Assembly (NCBI GenBank): GCA_964419545.1
Contig: CAYQQU010000071.1
Coordinates: 1-26,980, forward strand
Length of the DNA stretch: 26,980 nucleotides
Direction: 5' to 3'
Source of the DNA: CAYQQU01 sp964419545
GTDB lineage: Bacteria; Bacteroidota; Bacteroidia; Chitinophagales; Saprospiraceae
Below are positions 15,589-21,627 of this stretch, piece after piece. Within the stretch, counting starts at the first letter, position 1; every line of letters starts with the position of its first letter. Both the position numbers and the translations under genes were made by a program. The notes under the pieces are model-generated. The model saw only the letters and a list, made by a program, of their open reading frames with translations. It was not told where the DNA came from and ran no database searches.

Positions 15589-15760
15589 CGCTTTACACTC
15601 ACTAGTTTATGAAACTTAAGCCGACGTTATAAATAACGGTCTATCTTTAAAACTCCCGCGGAGGGAGAATATTGTTTTTTCCTGCGGCCCACTTCGTTAA
15701 AGAAATGCTAAATATCACATTCCGGGCCGAAGTGACCGGCTTTTACTATAATAGTGTACT
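15589..15760 (-). ncRNA. Candidate structured RNA upstream of a terminator
   Basis: The segment preceding the terminator folds as a closed unit: AGTGTA (15753-15758) pairs with TACACT (15594-15599), and CGGCTT (15737-15742) with AAGCCG (15618-15623). Inside are CACTTCG/CGAAGTG (15690-15696, 15728-15734), CTCCC/GGGAG (15653-15667) and CGTTAT/ATAACG (15625-15638). GGCCC/GGGCC offers an alternative pairing. A free small RNA (6S-like in outline) or a regulatory leader of the 14473-15459 gene are both possible. The 5' end and family are unknown; no Rfam comparison was possible. Confidence 0.5.
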
Positions 15761-15844
15761 GAGACGGGAAAAGGGTTGGCTCGCAACTGACTTTTTCGAG
15801 TGAAAAAATACAATTTTTTTGGTTTTTATGCACGGTTTACACAA

Positions 15845-15875
15845 AAGAAATCCGGTAAATGATGCAGCTACCGGA
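15845..15875 (-). terminator. Second minus-strand hairpin
   Basis: TCCGGTA (15851-15857) pairs with TACCGGA (15869-15875) around an 11-nt loop; on the minus strand it is followed by TTTCTTTT. It looks like a weak terminator or a further part of the structured leader. Confidence 0.4.
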
Positions 15876-15953
15876 ATATTGTCGGCTATTGTACAAGTGC
15901 GAATGCCGGAATCGGCGCTGACAAAGATCAGCGGGAAAGGTGATAATCCTCAT

Positions 15954-15984
15954 CTCCATTAATGGAGCAGGCCGCCACATTTGT
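15954..15984 (+). promoter_or_regulatory. Palindromic operator-like site before the CBS gene
   Basis: The perfect palindrome CTCCATTAATGGAG (15954-15967) lies 9 bp before CACATTTG (15977-15984), a near match to the TAnnTTTG promoter element. No clear upstream TTTG was found, which would fit an activator-dependent promoter. Confidence 0.35.
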
Positions 15985-16085
15985 AATATAAGGTGCTTGG
16001 ACAAACAACGAGTACGCGTTTAACGCACCAACGCTTTTGCCCTCCTCCGTCTTTGTCCATCTACCGAATTGAAAATCATCTAACT

Positions 16086-16535
16086 ATGGTCAATCATACC
16101 GTTCGAATTCCGGTGTCCGAAGTGATGAGCCGCGACCTGTACATCGTGCGCCCGGACGATAGCCTGGAGCGCGTTGACCACATTTTCAGGGCCAACGCCA
16201 TTCACCACATACCGGTAGTGAATGCCCACGGCAAGCTGTGCGGCATTATCAGCAAGACGGACTTCCTCAAGGTCAACCATATGCTGACCTTGTTTGACGA
16301 AGAAAAATACCGCTCTTACAACCTGAAGCTCTACAAGGCTATGAAAGTGGAGGAGATCATGACGCGGCAGGTGGCTACCCTGTCGCCCGGCGATCTGCTT
16401 ACCGTGGCGGCGGGGATCTTCAGCGAAAACCTGTTCCACGCCCTGCCGGTAGTCGATAAGGGCGAACTGGTCGGTATGGTGACCACGCACGATCTGCTGG
16501 GGTATTGCTTCTCCGATCCGCCTTTGATAGATTGA
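16086..16535 (+). CDS. CBS-domain pair protein
   Basis: The 149-residue protein consists of two CBS motifs. The first spans about 9-60 (VSEVMSRDLYIVRPDDSLERV, then HIPVVNAHGKLCGIISKTD). The second spans about 90-143 (VEEIMTRQVATLSPGDLLTVAAGIF, then HALPVVDKGELVGMVTTHDLL). Such stand-alone Bateman modules sense adenine nucleotides and usually regulate a partner. The ATG at 16086 is chosen because upstream in-frame sequence precedes the probable promoter region. It is followed after 44 bp by a small helical protein gene, probably in the same transcript. Confidence 0.93.
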   Translation: MVNHTVRIPVSEVMSRDLYIVRPDDSLERVDHIFRANAIHHIPVVNAHGKLCGIISKTDFLKVNHMLTLFDEEKYRSYNLKLYKAMKVEEIMTRQVATLSPGDLLTVAAGIFSENLFHALPVVDKGELVGMVTTHDLLGYCFSDPPLID

Positions 16536-16579
16536 ACCGTGACCGTCGATTTGAACATTCTAACAAAAACTGTATAGCC

Positions 16580-16957
16580 ATGGACCAAGTAAAAGTTGAC
16601 GTGCAAGCCTTGCACCTGGAGCACACCCTCTGGACCAACGAACTGACTTTTTTCGCCGAGCAAATCGCCATCTTCGAAAAAGGCCTCGGAGAATTAGTCA
16701 AAAAAGACACCGATCGCGAAGCAATGGCCGAACTGGAGCAGATCCAGAACCAGTTTATTCGCCATAAGGAGGTGCTCGATGAACTGAAACACGATATCCA
16801 CCTGCACGAACAGGCAATGAGCAATTACCTGAAAGACCACGAGAACGCTTCCACCTACGACGACCACGCCGGTATGCGCGATCGCATGGAAAGTTTCCGC
16901 AAACTCTATTACGAACTCAAAAGCCAGTTTACCCGCTTTATGACCAAATGGATGTAA
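16580..16957 (+). CDS. Small helical (coiled-coil) protein of unknown function
   Basis: The 125-residue product is almost entirely helical and charged, with heptad-like stretches (NELTFFAEQIAIFEKGLGEL, then QIQNQFIRHKEVLDELKHDI). It has several His residues (LHLEH, HDIHLHEQ), but I cannot assign a hemerythrin or other metal site. There is no signal peptide or membrane segment. The ATG at 16580 follows the CBS gene stop by 44 bp, and the two may function together. The gene is followed by a dispersed inverted repeat that may stop transcription. Confidence 0.85.
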   Translation: MDQVKVDVQALHLEHTLWTNELTFFAEQIAIFEKGLGELVKKDTDREAMAELEQIQNQFIRHKEVLDELKHDIHLHEQAMSNYLKDHENASTYDDHAGMRDRMESFRKLYYELKSQFTRFMTKWM

Positions 16958-16994
16958 AAGTATCCTTACGGATAATCCCGTAAAATTGGAGGTT

Positions 16995-17050
16995 TAACCC
17001 GGATTATTCACGGCTTCATCTGTTGTGAACCCATGAATAAACCGGGTTAA
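16995..17050. repeat. Dispersed inverted repeat (ACCCGGATTATTCA family, fullest copy)
   Basis: TTAACCCGGATTATTCA (16994-17010) pairs with TGAATAAACCGGGTTAA (17034-17050), with one mismatch in 17 bp around a 23-nt loop. It directly follows the small helical protein gene. The rest of the 16958-17268 spacer holds no gene and no further clear signal. Confidence 0.8.
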
Positions 17051-17268
17051 CGCTAATCATTTTCATTTGCGCCCCTTCGTTTTGACCAGGTGGCAATCCT
17101 ACCCGCCCCTTCCCTGCCGGCTTTCATTTTCCCCGGGAATCTTTTTCCGCTCCTCCCGCAAGGCTCCGCGCTTTTCAGCATCTGATGAATGATCCGGATT
17201 AAACCCTGGTCGGGCCGGACTAGTCAAAGTGGTGATTTATTATTCATCTAGTAAAAACCACGTCAACC
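17051..17268. other. Remainder of non-coding spacer
   Basis: Together with the preceding repeat this makes a 311-bp spacer without a gene. A partial match to the repeat family (TGAATGATCCGGATTAAAC near 17186-17204) is the only structure seen. Confidence 0.4.
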
Positions 17269-17943
17269 ATGTCACTTATCCAAAAGTCAATGTTTATAGC
17301 CCTTCTGGTTATGGGCTTCGCCACCCTCGGCTGGGCGCAGGCCGGTAAAAAGATGAACGCCACCCAACGCGCCGAGAAGCAGTCGGCGCACCTGATCGAA
17401 GCCCTTTCGCTGGACGACGATCAGGCCGCGCAGGTGAAAGCACTGAACCTCAAGTACGCCGGCCAGTTCCAGGAAGTTTACCAGAATACGACCGACCGCG
17501 AACAACGGCGCGACCGCATGCAGGAAATCCGGGAAGCCCGCCGGGCCGAACTGGAGACCATCCTGACCGCCGAACAACTCGCCGAGCTGGATACGATGCA
17601 GGCCGAACGCCGCGCTAAAGCCAAAGCTAAAGTCCGCGATCTCGACCCGGCCGCCGCCGCCGAAAAGCGAACGGCCCACCTGACCAAAGCGCTGCAGCTC
17701 GATGCCCAACAGGCCGCTCAGCTGGATGCTGTCTTTCAAGACTTTGCGGAGCAGATCAAAGCGGTGATGACCGACGACACCCTGGAACGCGAAGCCAAAA
17801 GAACCGCCCTCGCCAACCTGCGCGACGAAAAAGATGCAGCCGTTGCTGCTATCCTGACGGAAGCACAGCGCGCCGAATGGGAAGCCCTGAAAGCAGAACG
17901 CCACGGCCAGGGCGGCAAACGCATGCGCAAAGGCCAACATTAA
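17269..17943 (+). CDS. Secreted DUF4890-like helical protein with two repeats
   Basis: The 224-residue product has a signal peptide (about 1-24, ending GWAQA) and two tandem copies of a helical module, about 34-112 and 129-208. Each contains AEK..AHL..AL.LD..QAAQ...L, an Arg/Glu-rich helix, then an ILT.EQ...L/W ending. This resembles Bacteroidota DUF4890 proteins and, more distantly, periplasmic LTXXQ (Spy/CpxP-like) proteins. A chaperone-like periplasmic role is possible but unproven. The C-terminus is basic (KRMRKGQH). A one-module relative follows 34 bp downstream. Confidence 0.85.
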   Translation: MSLIQKSMFIALLVMGFATLGWAQAGKKMNATQRAEKQSAHLIEALSLDDDQAAQVKALNLKYAGQFQEVYQNTTDREQRRDRMQEIREARRAELETILTAEQLAELDTMQAERRAKAKAKVRDLDPAAAAEKRTAHLTKALQLDAQQAAQLDAVFQDFAEQIKAVMTDDTLEREAKRTALANLRDEKDAAVAAILTEAQRAEWEALKAERHGQGGKRMRKGQH

Positions 17944-17977
17944 GAGCATTATTCACCGATAAAAATTGAAATTGCAG

Positions 17978-18364
17978 ATGAACACTTTGCAAAAAATAGT
18001 CATTGCTGCATTGGCAATGCTTCTTTGCCTGAACGCCACACAGGCCCAGCGAGGCACGAGAAGAATGGACCCCGAAAAGGTCGCCGCCAAACAAACCGAA
18101 ATGATGGTGGAAAAGCTGACCCTGGACACCTTGCAGGCCGCACAGGTGGAAGAGATCAATCTCAAATACGCCCTCCAGATGCAGGATATGCGCAAAGAAG
18201 TCAGCAGCCGCGACGAGGCCCGCGAGATGATGCAGGCCATGCAGCAGGAAAAAGAGGCCGAACTACAGGCCGTCCTCACCGAAGAACAATGGGCCGACTG
18301 GGAGGAAGTGCGCAGCCAGGCCCGGAAAAGGCTGCGCAGCCGCCACGGCAATAAAGGATTCTGA
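17978..18364 (+). CDS. Secreted DUF4890-like helical protein, single module
   Basis: The 128-residue product has a signal peptide ending TQAQ (about residue 24) and one copy of the module seen twice in the preceding protein: KQTEMMVEKLTLDTLQAAQVEEINLKYA, then a charged helix and AVLTEEQWADWEEV. The ATG at 17978 is preferred over an in-frame TTG at 17966 because it starts the signal peptide directly. It lies 34 bp after its paralog, so they are probably cotranscribed. A strong terminator follows at 18420. Function is unknown. Confidence 0.85.
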   Translation: MNTLQKIVIAALAMLLCLNATQAQRGTRRMDPEKVAAKQTEMMVEKLTLDTLQAAQVEEINLKYALQMQDMRKEVSSRDEAREMMQAMQQEKEAELQAVLTEEQWADWEEVRSQARKRLRSRHGNKGF

Positions 18365-18419
18365 TGAAAGTTTTCGGCCGGCTCTTTCGGCCGGACTGCA
18401 AGTTTCTATGTTCTTAACA

Positions 18420-18448
18420 GCCGGCCCGTCGCGATCGGGCCGGCTTTT
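18420..18448 (+). terminator. Intrinsic terminator after the DUF4890-like pair
   Basis: GCCGGCCCG (18420-18428) and CGGGCCGGC (18436-18444) form a perfect 9-bp GC stem with a 7-nt loop, followed by TTTT. A smaller GC hairpin (CGGCCGG/CCGG, about 18375-18394) precedes it. Confidence 0.8.
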
Positions 18449-18504
18449 GTATTTACTGAGGAACCGCCGGTTTGTGCAACCGCTTCCTTTTTTCCCATCC
18501 CCTG

Positions 18505-18518
18505 ACCCGGATTATTCA
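18505..18518. repeat. Half-copy of the ACCCGGATTATTCA repeat
   Basis: ACCCGGATTATTCA matches the left arm of the repeats at 7427 and 16996. The flanking TCGGTTGTTC also resembles the 7427 copy (TTGGTTTTTC), but no opposite arm is seen. Confidence 0.6.
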
Positions 18519-18829
18519 TCGGTTGTTCGTCATGACAGTTGACAGGCTCGCGTTCGCGCAAGCGGGCGACACGCCTGCTGCAGTCAGGTATCTCCAGATA
18601 CGGTGAAAGAGCGGGGCAGAATGGCGGCCAGTTTGGCTTCGCAATCGATGAAGCGACCTGGTTGCGTGACCCCCATCACTGACCCGCCTCCCGCCTCTCC
18701 CTACCTTTGTCCAAGCTTCTACGGAAGCACCAATGAAAATCGGACCTTTGAAATATTCTGCCTTTTTTAACTACTCTGCCGGAAGATCATTTTGTGACCT
18801 CCGTCACTGTGGATAGAATCCTTGGCCGT

Positions 18830-18837
18830 TATCTTTG
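18830..18837 (+). promoter_or_regulatory. Putative -7 promoter element (TATCTTTG)
   Basis: TATCTTTG exactly fits TAnnTTTG and lies 121 bp before the persulfide dioxygenase start. A well-spaced TTTG at -33 is missing, so the assignment is tentative. Confidence 0.35.
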
Positions 18838-18901
18838 CACCAGGCTTCGGAAAAGAGCGACAGCCCAAACAACCGGAGCCGATTTTTTTTTGTTTCTTTA
18901 C

Positions 18902-18921
18902 GTATGATATTACGATCATAC
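18902..18921. promoter_or_regulatory. Operator-like palindrome before the sulfur gene cluster
   Basis: GTATGAT (18902-18908) and ATCATAC (18915-18921) form a perfect inverted repeat with a 6-bp spacer, 37 bp before the ATG of the persulfide dioxygenase gene. Size and symmetry suit a dimeric repressor; ArsR/BigR-type sulfide sensors are known to control such genes, but no regulator gene is in view. Confidence 0.4.
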
Positions 18922-18958
18922 TTTCATTTGTCAATTTACAGCAAAACAATTTATACCA

Positions 18959-20410
18959 ATGAAAGTCGAACAAATCTATACCGGCTGCCTCGCTGAGGCG
19001 GCATACTACATCGAAAGCGAAGGCCAGGCGGTGATCATCGATCCGCTTCGCGAAACCAAACCTTACCTGGAAAAACTCGAGCAGGAAGGCGCCGAGCTGA
19101 AGTACATCTTCGAGACGCACTTCCACGCTGATTTCGTTTCCGGCCACCTGGACCTGGCGGAAAAGACGGGCGCGACCATCGTCTACGGCCCCGAGGCCAA
19201 GACCGAATTCGACAAGCTGGAAGCGACCGACGGGCAGGTGCTGGAGCTGGGTAAAGTGAAGTTCAAAGTGCTGCACACGCCGGGCCACACGCCGGAAAGC
19301 ACCACCTACCTGCTTTACGACGAAGCGGGCAAGGAACACGCCATCTTTACCGGCGATACGCTGTTCATCGGCGACGTCGGGCGCCCCGACCTCGCCCAGA
19401 AGGCCGGCTCGATCACCAAAGAAGACCTGGCCGGCTGGTTGTACGACAGCCTGCGCAACAAGATCATGCCGCTGCCCGATGACGTGATCGTCTATCCGGC
19501 CCACGGCGCCGGCTCGGCCTGCGGTAAGAATATGAGCAGCGATACCTGGGACACCCTGGGCCACCAGAAAGAAACCAACTACGCCCTGCGCGCCGACATG
19601 ACGCGCGAGGAATTCATCGAGGAAGTGACGGCCGGCCTCATGCCGCCGCCCCAGTACTTCGCCAAGAACGCCAAACTCAACAAGACGGGCTACGGCAGCA
19701 TCGACGACGTGCTGCAGCGCGGCGCCGTTCCGCTGTCCGTCGAAGATTTTGAAGCCATCGTCGAAAACGAAGGCGCCCTGGTGCTCGATACGCGCCACGA
19801 AGATACCTTCAAGGAAGGCTTCATCCCCAATTCCATCTTTATCGGCATCGAAGGCAACTTCGCTCCCTGGGTGGGCGCCCTGATCGTCGACCTGAAGCAG
19901 CCGATCGTGCTCCTGGCGCCGGAAGGCCGCGAAGAAGAAGTGGTGACGCGCCTGGCCCGGGTCGGTTACGACAATACGCTCGGCTACCTGAAAGGCGGGA
20001 TCGAAGCCTGGAAAGCCGCCGGCAAAGAAGTGGATACCGTAAGCTCGGTGACCGCCGAGGAGTTCGGACGCCAATATGCGGAAGGCCGGGTGAAAGAAAC
20101 GCTCGACGTACGCAAGCCCACCGAGTTTCTCTCGCAGCACGTCGTCGGCGCCACCAACTTCCCGCTGGACTACGTCAATAAGAACATGAACAAGCTGGAC
20201 CGTCAGCAGGAATACCATCTGCACTGCCTGGGCGGCTACCGCTCCATGATCATGGCCTCGATCCTGAAGTCGCGCGGCTTCGAGAACGTCATCGACATCC
20301 AGGGCGGCTGGCGCGCCATCGAGAAAGCAGACGTCCCCAAAACGGAATACGCCTGCCCGACGACCATCCCTCAGGAAGTTATCGACCAGGCGGTGGACGC
20401 GGTAGCTTAA
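18959..20410 (+). CDS. Persulfide dioxygenase-like metallo-beta-lactamase with two rhodanese domains
   Basis: The 483-residue protein has an N-terminal metallo-beta-lactamase domain of the ETHE1/persulfide dioxygenase type: THFHADFVSGH (53-63), HTPGH (106-110), GDTLFIGDVGRPDL (132-145) and H182. These enzymes oxidise glutathione persulfide to sulfite using Fe2+. Two rhodanese domains follow. The first (about 255-350) lacks the active Cys, having LLAPEGREEE around Ala320. The second (about 362-460) has HCLGGYRS with Cys423 and should transfer sulfur. No signal peptide is seen. It heads a cluster with a heme-c lipoprotein and a YgaP-like membrane protein, consistent with sulfide oxidation. Confidence 0.93.
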   Translation: MKVEQIYTGCLAEAAYYIESEGQAVIIDPLRETKPYLEKLEQEGAELKYIFETHFHADFVSGHLDLAEKTGATIVYGPEAKTEFDKLEATDGQVLELGKVKFKVLHTPGHTPESTTYLLYDEAGKEHAIFTGDTLFIGDVGRPDLAQKAGSITKEDLAGWLYDSLRNKIMPLPDDVIVYPAHGAGSACGKNMSSDTWDTLGHQKETNYALRADMTREEFIEEVTAGLMPPPQYFAKNAKLNKTGYGSIDDVLQRGAVPLSVEDFEAIVENEGALVLDTRHEDTFKEGFIPNSIFIGIEGNFAPWVGALIVDLKQPIVLLAPEGREEEVVTRLARVGYDNTLGYLKGGIEAWKAAGKEVDTVSSVTAEEFGRQYAEGRVKETLDVRKPTEFLSQHVVGATNFPLDYVNKNMNKLDRQQEYHLHCLGGYRSMIMASILKSRGFENVIDIQGGWRAIEKADVPKTEYACPTTIPQEVIDQAVDAVA

Positions 20411-20455
20411 CCCGTCCGGGTGAAGATAGCAGATAACCAAAATGAATTAACCAGC

Positions 20456-20490
20456 GCCGGGCCCGCCCAACCGGGGGCCCGGCTACTTGT
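20456..20490 (+). terminator. GC-rich hairpin between sulfur-cluster genes
   Basis: GCCGGGCCC (20456-20464) and GGGCCCGGC (20475-20483) form a perfect 9-bp stem followed by TACTTGTTTTC. It could partly terminate or set the expression ratio between the dioxygenase and the downstream lipoprotein gene. Confidence 0.5.
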
Positions 20491-20515
20491 TTTCAGTAAA
20501 AATACCTGGCTCCCT

Positions 20516-21130
20516 ATGAAAATCAGAATCGTCCTGGCCGCCTCGACCCTCCTCTTTTTCTTCATCGCCTGCGGACCGCAAACCGGTAAGGATGCCGGCG
20601 GGGAGGCGACCGACACCACCGCGCTCACCGAAGCGCAAAAGGCGGAATACGAAGCAAAAGGCATGGAAATCGCCGGCGCCGCTTTTACCGCGCTGAGCAC
20701 TCGCCTGAAAAAAGCCCTCGATGAAGGGGGCGTAGCCGAAGCCGTCCGGTACTGCAACGTAGTGGCGATGCCCCTGGTCGACAGCCTGTCGCAGGTGCAC
20801 GGGGCCGACATACGCCGTACGAGCCGCAAAGCCCGCAATCCACAAGACCGGCCTACCGATGCGGAGCAGGCCGTGTTGCAGCTGTACCACCGGCAGGCGG
20901 AAGCCGGCGAGCCCCTGAAGCCGCTCGTCCGTCGAACCGGCGCGCAACAGATCGCCTTCTATGCGCCGATCAAGATGCAGGCCTTATGCCTCAATTGCCA
21001 CGGCGCCCCCGGCGAAACGATGCGGGAAGAAGACTACGCCGTGATCAAAGAGCTCTATCCCGAAGACGAAGCCATCGGCTATGCCGAAGGCGATCTGCGG
21101 GGAATGTGGAGTATAACCTTTAAGCAATGA
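20516..21130 (+). CDS. DUF3365-like heme-c lipoprotein
   Basis: The 204-residue protein starts with a lipoprotein signal (lipobox FIAC, Cys19) and ends with a c-type heme motif CLNCH (158-162). Its middle, with RYCNVVAMPLVDSL, RRTSRKARNPQDRPTDAE and QIAFYAPIKM, is typical of DUF3365 (Tll0287-like) proteins, periplasmic monoheme or sensor domains. It could accept electrons or sense redox state near the sulfur-oxidising enzyme upstream. The ATG at 20516 is chosen because it begins the lipoprotein signal. Its stop overlaps the next start (ATGA), so the two are coupled. Confidence 0.88.
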   Translation: MKIRIVLAASTLLFFFIACGPQTGKDAGGEATDTTALTEAQKAEYEAKGMEIAGAAFTALSTRLKKALDEGGVAEAVRYCNVVAMPLVDSLSQVHGADIRRTSRKARNPQDRPTDAEQAVLQLYHRQAEAGEPLKPLVRRTGAQQIAFYAPIKMQALCLNCHGAPGETMREEDYAVIKELYPEDEAIGYAEGDLRGMWSITFKQ

Positions 21131-21378
21131 TCAACACTATGACCAATTTTTGGCAAAACTGGCGCCTGACCCGGTGGCTTCAGCTGGGACTGGGGCTGAT
21201 GCTCGTCGGCAGCCATTTTTTCTACCAGCCCGACCTCTTCACGCTGGCTATCGGCGGCGGGCTATTGGTGCTGGCTGCTTTTAACGTAAGTTGCGTGCTC
21301 GGCGCCTGCGCCACCCCGATGCAGCGGGAAAAAAAGGCGAAGGCTCCCGAGGTCACTTACGAAGAAATAAAGCGCTGA
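21127..21378 (+). CDS. YgaP/DUF2892-like small membrane protein
   Basis: The 83-residue product has two adjacent membrane helices (about 17-32 and 36-56) separated by a short YQPD loop, then SCVLGAC and a charged tail. This resembles the DUF2892 / YgaP-type transmembrane domain often linked to rhodanese and persulfide genes. The two nearby Cys residues (CVLGAC) could handle sulfane sulfur, which is inference. The ATG at 21127 overlaps the preceding TGA; an ATG at 21139 is the alternative start. Confidence 0.8.
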   Translation: MINTMTNFWQNWRLTRWLQLGLGLMLVGSHFFYQPDLFTLAIGGGLLVLAAFNVSCVLGACATPMQREKKAKAPEVTYEEIKR

Positions 21379-21402
21379 GCCGGCGCCGGGTCGGGGCCAG
21401 GA

Positions 21403-21555
21403 CCAGGGCAATCGCATTTAATTTCTGGTTCTCGAAAAAGTAGGAAAAATCCTCGTTTTTACCTCGATCCAAAGGAAGAACGAGGATTTTTCCTTCCGTT
21501 CCATATGAGTTAATGGCAATGGAGAGGTAACATCTTTTAAATGCGATTGCCCTGG
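21403..21555. repeat. Inverted-repeat element containing the 68-bp repeat (copy B)
   Basis: Perfect 18-bp arms (CCAGGGCAATCGCATTTA at 21403-21420, complement at 21538-21555) enclose an inner inverted pair (AAAAATCCTCGTT and AACGAGGATTTTT). 21403-21470 is copy B of the repeat at 285-352 in the opposite direction. It fills the spacer between the sulfur cluster and the DUF255 gene and has no coding content. Confidence 0.8.
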
Positions 21556-21627
21556 GGCCAGGACGCCGAAAAGGGACCTTTGAAAATTTCTTCGTATTTT
21601 CATCACCGGCTTTAAACCCAGCCCGCT

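Larger units (their letters stand above)
15460..16085. other. Gene-free region rich in secondary structure
   Basis: No protein gene is seen across 626 bp between two divergent genes. It carries a strong minus-strand terminator (15550-15588), a foldable segment before it (15589-15760), a second minus-strand stem (15851-15875) and a 14-bp palindrome (15954-15967) in front of the CBS gene. Confidence 0.7.
18365..18958. other. Non-coding spacer with terminator, repeat and operator
   Basis: No gene is supported in this 594-bp region. It contains a terminator, a half-copy of the ACCCGGATTATTCA repeat, two exact TAnnTTTG motifs (18702-18709 and 18830-18837) and a palindrome in front of the persulfide dioxygenase gene. 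Confidence 0.6.

Noticed and set aside
18767..20440. 557-codon open frame on the minus strand opposite the persulfide dioxygenase gene
   Set aside because: Antisense shadow of a well-supported enzyme gene; no motif of its own and it runs through the upstream non-coding region.
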